NCBI GenBank assembly: GCA_964580905.1
Contig: CAZOLR010000005.1
Coordinates: 15,716 to 79,715 of the forward strand
Direction: 5' to 3'
DNA: 64,000 nucleotides
Origin: G041228335 sp964580905
Lineage (GTDB): Bacteria; Pseudomonadota; Alphaproteobacteria; Puniceispirillales; UBA1172
The notes beneath the pieces are model-generated. The model made no database searches. It was not told the origin of the DNA and saw nothing but the letters and a program-made list of their open reading frames with translations. Shown here piece by piece: positions 16,337-25,433 of the stretch. A program made the position numbers and the translations under genes. The stretch's first letter is position 1. Every line of letters starts with the position of its first letter.

Positions 16337-17626
16337 TCATCCGCCGAAAGCCTGATCCAGCAACGCCGGGTCTTCGAGTTCAGCAACACCATCCGGCCCT
16401 ATCGCCGCAAGCGTTGGTGGTTGTTGCAACAGCGTTCTTGCCATATGGCGAATATCGGCTGATGAAATCCGCTGTATCTGCTCAAGAATTGAGGATGTTG
16501 ACCTCACCTCGCCATAAAGCCGAAGATGCCTTGGCAGTATTTCACCCACGGCCACCACACTTTCCTGCCGCATACGCAGATTTGCGCTGATCTGGGCAAT
16601 AGCACGATGTGTTTCATCATCCGTTGCACCATCCGCCACGGCGTTCAGCTGATCACCGGCAAGCCGTACCATCCGCGCGGCGTCTTGCCGGGACGTGCCA
16701 GCATAGATACCGAAATAGCCGCTGTCGCTGAACCCCTGCGGAAAAGAAAAGACACTGTAGCAGAGCCCCTGTTTTTCACGTGCCTCCTGAAAAAGACGTG
16801 ACGACATGCCCCCGCCATAGAGCACGGACAAGGCCGAGAGGATATGCATATCCTCATGGGCGGCAGGTAATCCGGCAAAACCGATGACAAGGTGAGTCTG
16901 CTCAAGATCACGTGTAATCGTCCGGCACCGTGCTTTTGAAGAAACCGGCCAGGACGGCTTTTCGCGCGGGCAGGATTGAGGTGCATCACCAAGATCAGAA
17001 AAATTCGCTTCAATCTTCCGGACAAGCTGTTCATGATCAAGCGCACCAGCCGCGGAAATGATGATATTCGGCTTGTGATAGTGCCTTTTTCGGAAGCCAT
17101 GAATATCAGCCTGCTCAAAACTGTTGACGCTGTCCACTGTCCCGAGAATTGGCCGGCCCAGTGTATGATCCGGAAAACTGACCTCACGTGAAAGATCAAA
17201 CACAATGTCATCCGGCGTGTCGTTGGCCTGGCCGATTTCCTGAATAATGACACCTTTCTCACGCGCAATCTCTTCGTCAGGGAAGGTTGAGCGGATCACG
17301 ATATCCGCCAGCAACTCAACACCAAAAGCAAGATCTTCAGGCAGAATGCGCAGATAATAAGCGGTTTCTTCTGAGCTTGTATGGGCATTGATATAGCCGC
17401 CTATATCTTCCACTTCACGCGCGATATCCGCCGCAGTCCGTGTGGTTGTGCCCTTGAAGGCCATATGTTCAAGCATATGCGCCATGCCGTGCTCACGGGC
17501 GAGTTCATCCCTTGCACCGGCATTGACCCACGTGCCGACAGAGACGCTTTCCACCCCCGGCATCTGTGCTGAAACAACCCGGAGTCCTCCGGGCAGGTCT
17601 GTCTGCTGGATGAGAGGGCCTGCCAT
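16337..17626 (-). CDS. M16 family zinc metallopeptidase, mitochondrial-processing-peptidase-like
   Basis: A 429-residue pitrilysin-family protease. The inverted zinc motif H-x-x-E-H is at residues 50-54 (H-M-L-E-H-M-A-F-K-G-T), and the distal glutamate lies in the E-x-x-x-x-x-D-x-P region around 128-138. No signal peptide is seen, so it is probably cytosolic. This single-chain form is the alphaproteobacterial relative of the mitochondrial processing peptidase beta subunit. Its position next to thrC at the end of the cox cluster is conserved in many alphaproteobacteria. Only three bases separate it from thrC, so the two are almost certainly co-transcribed. Confidence 0.94.
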   Translation of the reverse strand: MAGPLIQQTDLPGGLRVVSAQMPGVESVSVGTWVNAGARDELAREHGMAHMLEHMAFKGTTTRTAADIAREVEDIGGYINAHTSSEETAYYLRILPEDLAFGVELLADIVIRSTFPDEEIAREKGVIIQEIGQANDTPDDIVFDLSREVSFPDHTLGRPILGTVDSVNSFEQADIHGFRKRHYHKPNIIISAAGALDHEQLVRKIEANFSDLGDAPQSCPREKPSWPVSSKARCRTITRDLEQTHLVIGFAGLPAAHEDMHILSALSVLYGGGMSSRLFQEAREKQGLCYSVFSFPQGFSDSGYFGIYAGTSRQDAARMVRLAGDQLNAVADGATDDETHRAIAQISANLRMRQESVVAVGEILPRHLRLYGEVRSTSSILEQIQRISSADIRHMARTLLQQPPTLAAIGPDGVAELEDPALLDQAFGG

Positions 17627-17629
17627 GGC

Positions 17630-19036
17630 TTACTGACGTCGCTCCGCTTCAAGGAGTGCCGCGATGGCCTCAGGCTGGCTTGTGCAATGGTGCATCCGCT
17701 CTTCACGTTCCATGAGATCACTGAGATGCGGCGGTAATGCCGGCGCTATGCCAATGGCTTTTTCAACCACTGACGGGAATTTGGCCGGATGCGCACAGGC
17801 CAGTGCCACAATGGGCACGCTCGCCTCAATGCTTCCTTCGGCTCGGGCGTTGCGCGCCGCCGCAACACCGATGGCGGAATGCGGATCAAGTGTAATCCCG
17901 GCTGAGGCGTAGCTGTGTTTGATTTCCTCAACTGTACCTGCATCATCAAGCCGGAAGGGTTGGAACAACACACGGGCCCGGTCAAGAATATCGGGGCTGA
18001 CGTCAAACTCCCCCGTTTCGCTGAACTTCTGCATCTGGGATCGCACCGCCTCGCCATCACGATCAAGCAATTCAAAGAGAAGACGTTCAAAATTACTTGA
18101 GATCTGGATATCCATGGACGGGCTGAATGACGGCTCGACCCGGCGCCGCTCCATCCGGCCAGAGGTGAAAAAACGGGTGAGGATATCGTTGCGATTGGAC
18201 GCGCAGATAAGTGTTTTTATGGGCAAGCCCATTTTTCGGGCCACGTATCCGGCAAAGATATTGCCGAAATTCCCCGTAGGAACCGAGAACGCGACTTCAC
18301 GTTCCGGCGCACCCAACGCAAGCGCGCTCGTAGCGTAATATACAATCTGCGGCATCAACCTTGCCCAGTTGATCGAATTGATCGCCGACAACCCCATCCT
18401 GTCCCGGAATTCAAGATCACGAAACAGAGCCTTGACCGCGTCCTGACACGCATCGAAATCACCATCAACAGCGATGGCATGCGCACCGTCGGCAATGACC
18501 GAGGTCATCTGGCGCTGCTGGATCGGGGACACACGACCTTCAGGGAAAAGAATGAAGATATCAACGAAATCCCTGCCCTGAAAGGCTTCAAGGGCAGCTG
18601 ATCCCGTATCGCCACTGGTCGCGCCCAGAATAACGGCACGTTTGCCTCTCGCCTCCAGAGCGCGGTCAAACGCCCGGGACAGGAACTGCATGGCGTAATC
18701 CTTAAACGCGATGGTCGGGCCGTGAAACAGCTCACAGACATGGATATTGTCTTCAATCTCAACCAGCGGTGCCACATCCGGATGGGCAAAATCTGCATAG
18801 GTGTCCCGCGCCAGCGAAGTCATTTCCTCAAGCGTAATTTCACCGTCGGTGAATACCGACATGATGCGAGCGGCAACCTCGGCATAGGGCCTGCCCTTCA
18901 ACTGCCGCCATTCGTCGTCATCAAGTCGGGGCCAGTCCACGGGGAGATAAAGCCCGCCATCCCGCGCCAAACCGGAAAGAAGGGCATCCTCAAAACCGAT
19001 GGGGCCATCCTTGCCCCGGGTGCTGATATATTTCAT
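17630..19036 (-). CDS. thrC: Threonine synthase
   Basis: PLP-dependent conversion of O-phosphohomoserine to threonine. The 468-residue length and the N-terminal M-K-Y-I-S-T-R-G domain identify the longer class (as in E. coli and yeast). The PLP-binding lysine is Lys112 in A-F-K-D-Y-A-M-Q-F-L, and the phosphate-binding loops A-T-S-G-D-T-G-S-A and P-T-G-N-F-G-N-I are present. Its substrate is made by thrB (11711-12676). The start overlaps the surf1 stop by four bases, tying it to the oxidase operon. Confidence 0.97.
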   Translation of the reverse strand: MKYISTRGKDGPIGFEDALLSGLARDGGLYLPVDWPRLDDDEWRQLKGRPYAEVAARIMSVFTDGEITLEEMTSLARDTYADFAHPDVAPLVEIEDNIHVCELFHGPTIAFKDYAMQFLSRAFDRALEARGKRAVILGATSGDTGSAALEAFQGRDFVDIFILFPEGRVSPIQQRQMTSVIADGAHAIAVDGDFDACQDAVKALFRDLEFRDRMGLSAINSINWARLMPQIVYYATSALALGAPEREVAFSVPTGNFGNIFAGYVARKMGLPIKTLICASNRNDILTRFFTSGRMERRRVEPSFSPSMDIQISSNFERLLFELLDRDGEAVRSQMQKFSETGEFDVSPDILDRARVLFQPFRLDDAGTVEEIKHSYASAGITLDPHSAIGVAAARNARAEGSIEASVPIVALACAHPAKFPSVVEKAIGIAPALPPHLSDLMEREERMHHCTSQPEAIAALLEAERRQ

Positions 19037-19770
19037 GACACATCCCCTTCACGTCCCGCGCCGAACCTGAGACGGCCAGCCTGATGATGCCAGGAGGCAT
19101 AAACCCCGATCAACCCCAAAGCAAGACCATACCAGGTCAGGGCATAATGCCAGTGATCGTTGGGGATATTGATTTCAACCGCCGCACCGATAGGCAACAC
19201 ATAGGGGCCATCGGGACGCAGCGCATCAGCTGTATAGGTGGTGATCAGTGTATCACCAAGCTGATGGTGCGCCGCGATATCCGGAATGGAAAGCGTGAAC
19301 CAGTCATCTTTTTCCGGTGCATTATCCGGCACAAAACGGCCTTTTTGCACCGGCAGGCGAAGTATCGCCTCAACCCTGACTTCCCCTTCGGTCAGCGTTG
19401 ACGGACGCGACGAGGGGGTGCGGTAATCTTCAGCGACCCAACCTCTGTTGATCAGGAGGATACGGCCATCGCGTAACTGCATAGGTGTGATGACATGATA
19501 CCCTGCGGTTCCCTCGAACGTCCGGCCGATGAGCTGAACTTCGGCGTCATGCATCCAGTTTCCTTGTGCAACGATACGCCGGAACTGATGTGACGCCGCC
19601 GATTCACCCCCGGGCGGTGCTATCGCCTCAGCCATGGCGCGGGACGTGAAATCTGCGATCAGCGCATCTTTCCACTGCATACGCATCACCTGCCATGTCC
19701 CAAGCCACAAAAGAATGCAGAGCGCCGGAACAGCTGCAACTGTCATCCATAAAGCCGGGCGAAACGTCAT
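19033..19770 (-). CDS. Surf1 family cytochrome oxidase assembly protein
   Basis: Assists heme a insertion into subunit I of aa3-type oxidase. The 245-residue protein has two terminal transmembrane helices (about 8-26, with L-W-L-G-T-W-Q, and about 208-228, with H-W-Y-A-L-T-W-Y-G-L-A-L-G-L-I-G-V-Y) around a periplasmic domain. The motifs V-N-R-G-W-V and P-N-D-H-W-H-Y-A-L-T-W-Y-G are the Surf1 hallmarks. It lies downstream of DUF983 and ctaE and overlaps thrC by four bases. Confidence 0.94.
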   Translation of the reverse strand: MTFRPALWMTVAAVPALCILLWLGTWQVMRMQWKDALIADFTSRAMAEAIAPPGGESAASHQFRRIVAQGNWMHDAEVQLIGRTFEGTAGYHVITPMQLRDGRILLINRGWVAEDYRTPSSRPSTLTEGEVRVEAILRLPVQKGRFVPDNAPEKDDWFTLSIPDIAAHHQLGDTLITTYTADALRPDGPYVLPIGAAVEINIPNDHWHYALTWYGLALGLIGVYASWHHQAGRLRFGAGREGDVS

Positions 19771-19800
19771 TTTCTTTTCCTATAATTTGCGTGGCCGTGA

Positions 19801-20160
19801 TCAGATTTCTGGTGTCTGGAAGCGATATTGCAGTGCCACCATGACCGCCTTTGCTGGCCTGAGTGATAGCAAGGTCGCCCCCAGCATGACAAGCCCCCAT
19901 AAAACAGCATGGACCCATAAAGGCGGCGATAAAAACGATTCAAAAACAAAAGCCATGGGGACAATCAACGCCCCATAGACAAAGATCAGGAGAGTAGCGG
20001 GGCCGTCACCTGCATTGTACCGGCCGACATCAAGGCCGCAATGCTCACATTCCGGCACCAGCGCAATCCGGTCCCGAAAAAGCTTGCCCTGACCGCAGCC
20101 AGGGCAAGTGTTATTCAAGGCACGCCTGAGCGGGCCGGGTTCTGACCGGGATGGCCCCAT
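19801..20160 (-). CDS. DUF983 zinc-ribbon membrane protein
   Basis: A 119-residue protein. An N-terminal zinc ribbon uses Cys19/Cys22 (C-P-G-C-G) and Cys38/Cys41 (C-E-H-C-G). Two transmembrane helices follow at about 53-72 and 78-98, with Y-N-A-G-D-G-P-A before the first. DUF983 genes are regularly found between ctaE and surf1 in Alphaproteobacteria, so a role in oxidase biogenesis is inferred from position only. Six bases separate it from ctaE. Confidence 0.9.
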   Translation of the reverse strand: MGPSRSEPGPLRRALNNTCPGCGQGKLFRDRIALVPECEHCGLDVGRYNAGDGPATLLIFVYGALIVPMAFVFESFLSPPLWVHAVLWGLVMLGATLLSLRPAKAVMVALQYRFQTPEI

Positions 20161-20166
20161 ATTCTT

Positions 20167-20952
20167 TTAACGCCCCCAGATATAGACGGCGACAAAAAGG
20201 AACAGCCAGACAACGTCAACAAAATGCCAGTACCACGCGGCGGCTTCAAAACCGAAATGCTGCTGCGGGGTGAAGTGACCCTTTGATCCGCGCCACAGGC
20301 AAACCGTCAGGAACAAGGTTCCGATGATCACATGGAAGCCATGGAAGCCTGTTGCCATGAAGAAAACCGAAGGGTAAATGCCATCGGTGAACCCGAAAGG
20401 TGCGTGGCTGTATTCAATCGCCTGCAATACGGTAAACAGCGCCCCAAGCCCGATGGTGATCGCGAGACCAAGCATGAAATCACGGCGATTACCATGCACA
20501 AGCGCGTGGTGTGCCCAGGTCACGGTACAACCGGAAAGCAGCAGAACAAGCGTGTTGATCAAGGGCAGATCAAACGGGTTGAAGGTCACTATGCCTTCAG
20601 GCGGCCAGATACCACCAGCCGGAAAGAGTGCCCGGTCAAAGAAAGCCCAGAAGAACGCCACAAAGAACATGACTTCCGAACTGATGAAAAGCATCATCCC
20701 GTAGCGCATGCCGATCTGGACGACCGGTGTATGATGGCCCTGATATTCGGCTTCGCGAATAACATCACGCCACCAGAAAAACATGGTCACAAGCACAAGG
20801 GTGAGCCCCACCATCATGGATGCGCTTCCATACTGATGATCGTGCATAAAAAGAACCGCGCCGACGGTCAGCACAAAGGCACTCAGCGAACCCAAGGCTG
20901 GCCAAGGGCTTGGCTCAACGAGATGAAACGGATGTTTTTGTTCCCCACTCAT
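20167..20952 (-). CDS. ctaE: Cytochrome c oxidase subunit III
   Basis: Seven-helix core subunit of aa3 oxidase that stabilises turnover and feeds the D proton pathway. The 261-residue protein contains the typical H-P-F-H-L-V-x-P-S-P-W-P start, W-x-R-D-V-I-R-E-x-x-Y-Q-G-H-H-T, M-L-F-I-S-S-E-V-M-F-F and H-F-V-D-V-V-W-L-F-L-F-V-x-V-Y-I-W near the end. The residues matching the conserved glutamates in helices 3 and 7 are within those motifs. Part of the leftward cta cluster, 48 bases after ctaG. Confidence 0.97.
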   Translation of the reverse strand: MSGEQKHPFHLVEPSPWPALGSLSAFVLTVGAVLFMHDHQYGSASMMVGLTLVLVTMFFWWRDVIREAEYQGHHTPVVQIGMRYGMMLFISSEVMFFVAFFWAFFDRALFPAGGIWPPEGIVTFNPFDLPLINTLVLLLSGCTVTWAHHALVHGNRRDFMLGLAITIGLGALFTVLQAIEYSHAPFGFTDGIYPSVFFMATGFHGFHVIIGTLFLTVCLWRGSKGHFTPQQHFGFEAAAWYWHFVDVVWLFLFVAVYIWGR

Positions 20953-21000
20953 AATCTTCTCCCTGATCTCCCATCCGGTAGGCCGAGGGTATCGGCCGTC

Positions 21001-21570
21001 TTATCCCCCATTTGTATTAACGGGGAAAAATGTGTAGGACAACGTGATTTCCGGCGTTGCCCTTGTGTTAATGTCTTCGTCAATCTCCGGATCAAGATAA
21101 AACAGCACAGGCATCTCCACGGTCTGCCCGGGCTCCAGTGTCTGCTCAACAAAGCAGAAACAGTCGATTTTCATGAAATACGGGCCGATCTTATTCGGCG
21201 TCACATTGAAACTTGATGTACCGGTGGTGGGTTTATCCGACAGATTGGTGGCGGTATAGACCACTCGAACCTCTTCACCAGGACGAATTTCCACCGGCTT
21301 TGCCGGAGGTGAGAATTTCCAGTCAAGGCCGGGCACCACATGCCCGTTGAAGCGCACTTCCCTTGCACTCGCACCGGGGGCAGCCCCCGGGGCAGCTTCA
21401 CTTACCTGTGTCGTCCCGCCAAACCCTGTGACCTGACAGAAAAGCTGATAGAGCGGCACTGAAGCATAGGCAAGCCCGACCATACCAGCGACAACCAGCG
21501 CCGCCACCAGACCAACGCGACGGTTTTTCTGACCAAGAGACACATCCATCATCTGAGGGGCGGTGCTCAT
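21001..21570 (-). CDS. ctaG: Cytochrome c oxidase assembly protein CtaG/Cox11
   Basis: Copper chaperone that delivers Cu to the CuB site of subunit I. The protein has 189 residues from ATG 21570: an N-terminal transmembrane anchor (about 18-38), then a beta-sandwich periplasmic domain. The copper-binding C-F-C pair lies in K-I-D-C-F-C-F-V-E-Q, and the Y-x-x-x-N and P-V-x-F-Y-x-D-P motifs are present. The ATG at 21570 overlaps the stop of the small upstream gene by four bases; an in-frame upstream extension would only read through that gene. Confidence 0.95.
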   Translation of the reverse strand: MSTAPQMMDVSLGQKNRRVGLVAALVVAGMVGLAYASVPLYQLFCQVTGFGGTTQVSEAAPGAAPGASAREVRFNGHVVPGLDWKFSPPAKPVEIRPGEEVRVVYTATNLSDKPTTGTSSFNVTPNKIGPYFMKIDCFCFVEQTLEPGQTVEMPVLFYLDPEIDEDINTRATPEITLSYTFFPVNTNGG

Positions 21571-21719
21571 GATGCGCCTCCCAGCCGGATGATAGTGATG
21601 AGATAGAAGATCACGCACAAGAGCACAATTCCGCCAAAGACAGCAAAATTACGGCTCCGCCTCAGGGCGATGAACTGCTCAGGCGTTGGCTGTTCGGTCT
21701 TGTTGTTATCCTGTGCCAT
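21567..21719 (-). CDS. Small single-span membrane protein of the cta operon (CoxF-like)
   Basis: A 50-residue protein with a hydrophilic N-terminus (M-A-Q-D-N-N-K-T-E-Q) and the basic stretch A-L-R-R-S-R-N. One transmembrane helix (about 28-46) follows. Short proteins of this kind lie between ctaB and ctaG in many alphaproteobacteria and are sometimes labelled CoxF; the function is unknown. Coding is supported by one-base overlap with the ctaB stop and four-base overlap with the ctaG start, so translation is probably coupled through all three. Confidence 0.82.
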   Translation of the reverse strand: MAQDNNKTEQPTPEQFIALRRSRNFAVFGGIVLLCVIFYLITIIRLGGAS

Positions 21720-22633
21720 CAGCCCGCCCCCATCGATGCCAGGAAAGGTCCGGCCAGCGCATCCAGCCCGAGGGCAAGGAAGATCAGAAACAGATAGAGG
21801 ATCGAGTAGCGGAACAACTGCATGGCTGTAGCGTCGCTGTCGTCGCGCCATAAACAAAAGGCATAGCGAACAAAGATCAGGCCGAGAACACCTGCAACAA
21901 AGGCATAAACAGGGCTTGCCATCCCGATAAGACCGGGCACAACGCCCAGAGGGGCAAGCAGGACACTATAGACAAGGATCTGATTGCGGGTGGAAGTACG
22001 GCCAGCCACAACGGGGAGCATCGGGACGCCTGCTTTGGTGTAGTCCTTGTTCTTGACCAGAGCCAGCGCCCAGAAATGCGGCGGGGTCCACATGAAGATA
22101 ATCGCGAAAAGTAACATTGGCTCGATCGTCAGGCTACCGCCGGCGGCAAGCCAGCCTATTGCCGGGGGAAATGCCCCGGCCGCACCGCCGATCACGATAT
22201 TCTGCGGTGTCGAGCGCTTGAGCCAGATGGTGTAGATCACGGCATAGAAGAAAATCGTGAACGCGAGCAGCAACGCGGCTTGCATCCCCCCCGCAAACCA
22301 CAGCACCAGCACCGACAGGACGGAAATCACCACACCAAGGCTGAGCGCCTCTTCGGCAAGTACCTTGCCGGCGGGAATTGGCCGGTCAGCGGTTCTTTTC
22401 ATCACCGCGTCGATATCACGGTCATACCACTGGTTGATCGCACCGGAAGCCCCGGCGCCGGCCGCGATGGCGATCAGCGCTATCATGGCCAGAAGAGGAT
22501 GGGGCGGGGTTGGAACCAACGCCATGCCGATCAGACTGGTGAAAATCACCAGACTCATGACACGTGGTTTCATCAGGGCGATAAAATCTCCCGGCGCCGC
22601 CATCGGCGGTGATGTCACCAGTGTCTGAGCCAT
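21719..22633 (-). CDS. ctaB: Protoheme IX farnesyltransferase (heme O synthase)
   Basis: UbiA-superfamily prenyltransferase that attaches a farnesyl group to heme b, giving heme O, the precursor of heme a for the oxidase encoded here. The 304-residue protein has about nine transmembrane segments. The first aspartate-rich motif is N-Q-W-Y-D-R-D-I-D-A-V-M-x-R-T, followed by R-P-I-P-A-G. The second region is K-N-K-D-Y-T-K-A-G-V-P-M-L-P-V. Located between ctaD and the small membrane protein, with 24 bases to ctaD. No ctaA (heme a synthase) lies in the window. Confidence 0.97.
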   Translation of the reverse strand: MAQTLVTSPPMAAPGDFIALMKPRVMSLVIFTSLIGMALVPTPPHPLLAMIALIAIAAGAGASGAINQWYDRDIDAVMKRTADRPIPAGKVLAEEALSLGVVISVLSVLVLWFAGGMQAALLLAFTIFFYAVIYTIWLKRSTPQNIVIGGAAGAFPPAIGWLAAGGSLTIEPMLLFAIIFMWTPPHFWALALVKNKDYTKAGVPMLPVVAGRTSTRNQILVYSVLLAPLGVVPGLIGMASPVYAFVAGVLGLIFVRYAFCLWRDDSDATAMQLFRYSILYLFLIFLALGLDALAGPFLASMGAG

Positions 22634-22657
22634 CAGTTTTGCACCCCTTCCAACGGC

Positions 22658-24253
22658 CTAAAGCTTGACTTTGGGCAGTTCTTCAAACGTATGGTACGGA
22701 GGCGGTGAGGCCACTGTCCATTCCAGGGTATTCGCGCCTTCACCCCAGGGGTTCATGGCCGCACGACGACGGGCAATGAACGCTTCAAGGATCACAACGA
22801 GGAACAGCACCGCACCGAGAGCACCGATATAGGAGCCAATCGACGCGACCATGTTCCAGCCGGCAAAAGCATCCGGATAGTCGATGTAACGGCGCGGCAT
22901 ACCCGCAAGACCAAGGAAATGCATCGGGAAGAAAGTCAGGTTGACGCCGATGAAGGTGATCCAGAAATGCAGATAGGCCAGACCGCGGTTATATTCAAAT
23001 CCGGTCATTTTGGAGAACCAGTAGTAGAAACCGGCAAAAAGACCGAAGACCGCACCAAGTGAGAGCACGTAATGGAAATGCGCAATCACGTAATAGGTGT
23101 TGTGCAGAACCTGATCAAGCCCGGCATTTGAAAGAACAACCCCGGTCACGCCCCCGACGGTGAAGAGGAAGATGAACCCGATCGCCCAGAGCATCGGCAC
23201 TTCAAACCTGATGGAGCCGCCCCACATGGTGGCGATCCAGGAGAAGATCTTCACCCCGGTCGGAACGGCAATAACCATGGTGGCCGCGGTGAAATACGCA
23301 CGCGTATCGACGTCCATACCGACGGTGTACATATGGTGCGCCCAGACGATAAAGCCGACGAAACCGATCGCCACCATCGCATAAACCATCCCGAGATAAC
23401 CGAAGATCGGCTTCCGGCTGAAGGTGGAGATGATGTGGCTGACAATGCCGAAGGCCGGGAGGATCATGATATACACTTCCGGATGTCCGAAGAACCAGAA
23501 CAGATGCAGGAAGAGGATCGGGTCTCCGCCCTCAGCCGCAACAAAGAAGGCGGTGTCAAAATTACGGTCCGTCAGAAGCATGGTGATCGCACCGGCAAGA
23601 ACCGGCACAGCCAGAAGCAGAAGGAATGCCGTAATCAGCATAGCCCAGGCAAAAAGCGGCATTTTATGCAAGGTCATGCCAGGGGTCCGCATATTGAAGA
23701 TCGTGGTGATGAAATTCGCCGCCCCGAGGATGGAGGAGACACCTGCGAGGTGAAGCGAGAAAATAGCCAGATCCATGGACATACCCGGTGTGCCTTCCTT
23801 GCCGGATAGCGGCGGGTAAATCGTCCAGCCGACACCGGCGCCGCCATCAGATACAGCAGACAGCAAAAGCAGGAGAAACGCCGGAGGCAGGAGCCAGAAA
23901 CTGATATTGTTCATCCGCGGGAACGCCATATCCGGTGCACCGATCATAATCGGGACAAACCAGTTGCCAAACCCGCCGATAAGCCCCGGCATCACCACGA
24001 AGAAGACCATGATAAGGCCATGGGCGGTGGTGAACACGTTCCAGACATGCCCGTCAGCCATATACTGAACGCCGGGCTCCATCAATTCCATGCGCATGAA
24101 GACGGACATGCCGCCACCAATGAACGCCGCAAGAATAGCAAAGACAAGGTACATCGTACCAATGTCCTTATGGTTGGTCGAATACAGCCACCGTTTGACA
24201 AACCCGCTGGGGGCGCCGTGGTGATCGTGATGATCCGTTGCTTGTGCCGACAT
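22658..24253 (-). CDS. ctaD: Cytochrome c oxidase subunit I (aa3 type)
   Basis: Catalytic subunit of the terminal oxidase, 531 residues, twelve transmembrane helices. Heme a ligands are His78 (T-A-H-G-L) and His394; the heme a3 ligand is His392 (V-I-A-H-F-H). CuB ligands are His257, His306 and His307, with the cross-linking Tyr261 in G-H-P-E-V-Y. The D-channel entry Asp108 and K-channel Lys335 (P-T-G-V-K) mark it as an A-type heme-copper oxidase. ATG 24253 is preferred because GAGGAG lies seven bases upstream; a GTG at 24268 would overlap that ribosome-binding site. Confidence 0.98.
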   Translation of the reverse strand: MSAQATDHHDHHGAPSGFVKRWLYSTNHKDIGTMYLVFAILAAFIGGGMSVFMRMELMEPGVQYMADGHVWNVFTTAHGLIMVFFVVMPGLIGGFGNWFVPIMIGAPDMAFPRMNNISFWLLPPAFLLLLLSAVSDGGAGVGWTIYPPLSGKEGTPGMSMDLAIFSLHLAGVSSILGAANFITTIFNMRTPGMTLHKMPLFAWAMLITAFLLLLAVPVLAGAITMLLTDRNFDTAFFVAAEGGDPILFLHLFWFFGHPEVYIMILPAFGIVSHIISTFSRKPIFGYLGMVYAMVAIGFVGFIVWAHHMYTVGMDVDTRAYFTAATMVIAVPTGVKIFSWIATMWGGSIRFEVPMLWAIGFIFLFTVGGVTGVVLSNAGLDQVLHNTYYVIAHFHYVLSLGAVFGLFAGFYYWFSKMTGFEYNRGLAYLHFWITFIGVNLTFFPMHFLGLAGMPRRYIDYPDAFAGWNMVASIGSYIGALGAVLFLVVILEAFIARRRAAMNPWGEGANTLEWTVASPPPYHTFEELPKVKL

Positions 24254-24282
24254 CTTATCGCTCCTCACGTATTGACTTAGGC

Positions 24283-25146
24283 TTACTGTGCTTGCGCCAG
24301 CTTGATGGATTGCGGCTGGTCTGCACTGGCAAAATTCTCACGCGCAGTTTTCAGCCATTCTTGATAATTTTCCTTTGATACCGCCTTGATGACAATCGGC
24401 ATAAAGGAATGGTTGATCCCGCAGATCTGGTTGCACTGGCCATAATAGGTCTGCTCACCTTCAGGCACGTCAATCCAGGCTTCGTTGGTGCGCCCGGCAA
24501 CCGTGTAAATCTGCACGGCCAGCGACGGGATGAAGAAAGAATGCATCACATCATTGGCCTGAACCAGCAATTTGATCCGGGTGCCTTCCGGCACGACCAG
24601 CGGATTATCGACATCGAGCAGGCGCTTCTGGCCGGGCTGCAGATCTTCCGTTGCTATCATGTAACTGTCGAACGCGATCTCTTCGTCGGGATATTCATAG
24701 CTCCAGTACCACTGGGCACCGGTCACCTTGATCACCATGTCGGTGTCGTCGGTGCGGTCCATGTAATAGAGCAGTTTGAAGGAAGGCACGGCGATAACCA
24801 CCAGAATAACCACCGGAATAACTGTCCACAGCACCTCAATGATGGTGTTGTGTGTTGTCCGTGACGGGTTGGGGTTGCGCGATGCGCGGAACCGGATGCA
24901 GGTGTAGATCAGCAGCGCCAGCACAAAAAGTGAGATCGCGGTAATGATCACCAGCAGAAGATTGTGCAGATCCGTTGCTTTTTCTGCAATGGTGCCGGCT
25001 GCAGGCTGTAATCCCATCTGCCAGGGAGCAGGCTCAGCGGCAGAAGCGGTGTTCACCCAGGCCAGAAGAGGCAGGGATCCAAATGTGGAAATTCCCAGGG
25101 CGGCAAAGAGTCTGTAGGCTTTATCGGCCAGTCGGGACGACTTCAT
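24283..25146 (-). CDS. ctaC: Cytochrome c oxidase subunit II
   Basis: Receives electrons from cytochrome c through the binuclear CuA centre. The 287-residue protein has a signal sequence (to about A-S-A-A-E), two membrane spans (about 60-82 and 105-127) and a cupredoxin domain. CuA ligands are seen in M-H-S-F-F-I-P and C-N-Q-I-C-G-I-N-H-S-F-M, where C-x3-C-x3-H-x2-M is complete. No cytochrome c domain is fused at the C-terminus. First gene of the leftward oxidase cluster, with the ribosome-binding site AGGGGGAG just upstream. The 287 bases to tldD must hold the divergent promoters. Confidence 0.97.
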   Translation of the reverse strand: MKSSRLADKAYRLFAALGISTFGSLPLLAWVNTASAAEPAPWQMGLQPAAGTIAEKATDLHNLLLVIITAISLFVLALLIYTCIRFRASRNPNPSRTTHNTIIEVLWTVIPVVILVVIAVPSFKLLYYMDRTDDTDMVIKVTGAQWYWSYEYPDEEIAFDSYMIATEDLQPGQKRLLDVDNPLVVPEGTRIKLLVQANDVMHSFFIPSLAVQIYTVAGRTNEAWIDVPEGEQTYYGQCNQICGINHSFMPIVIKAVSKENYQEWLKTARENFASADQPQSIKLAQAQ

Positions 25147-25433
25147 AAATAACTCCCCCTTAAAGAGTCGATTTGGCTTCCCCCCAGGGCTGAACCTCCG
25201 GGGCTAAGCAAACTTTACGCAGAATCACTGCATATTCCTTATACCACAAAGATCTGAGACCTGAACCAGACCTCTTGGGCAAATCTTGCGGCAGGTGGTC
25301 GCAGGAACATGGCGCCGATATTTCCATATTGCGCGATAACGTGGACGTCACGGGCTTGAAGTCACGGGCTTGCTATGCCATGTCTTATAGGAAACATCCA
25401 CCAGCAATGTCATATACCCTTCGGAGCAAGCCC

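Noticed and set aside
20332..21216. A 294-codon plus-strand open frame, His/Lys rich
   Set aside because: Antisense to ctaE and ctaG; histidine richness is the mirror of membrane-helix codons.
21567..21857. A 96-codon version of the small cta-operon membrane protein
   Set aside because: The first 46 codons are inside ctaB in another frame. ATG 21719 gives a clean 50-residue protein coupled to the ctaB stop.
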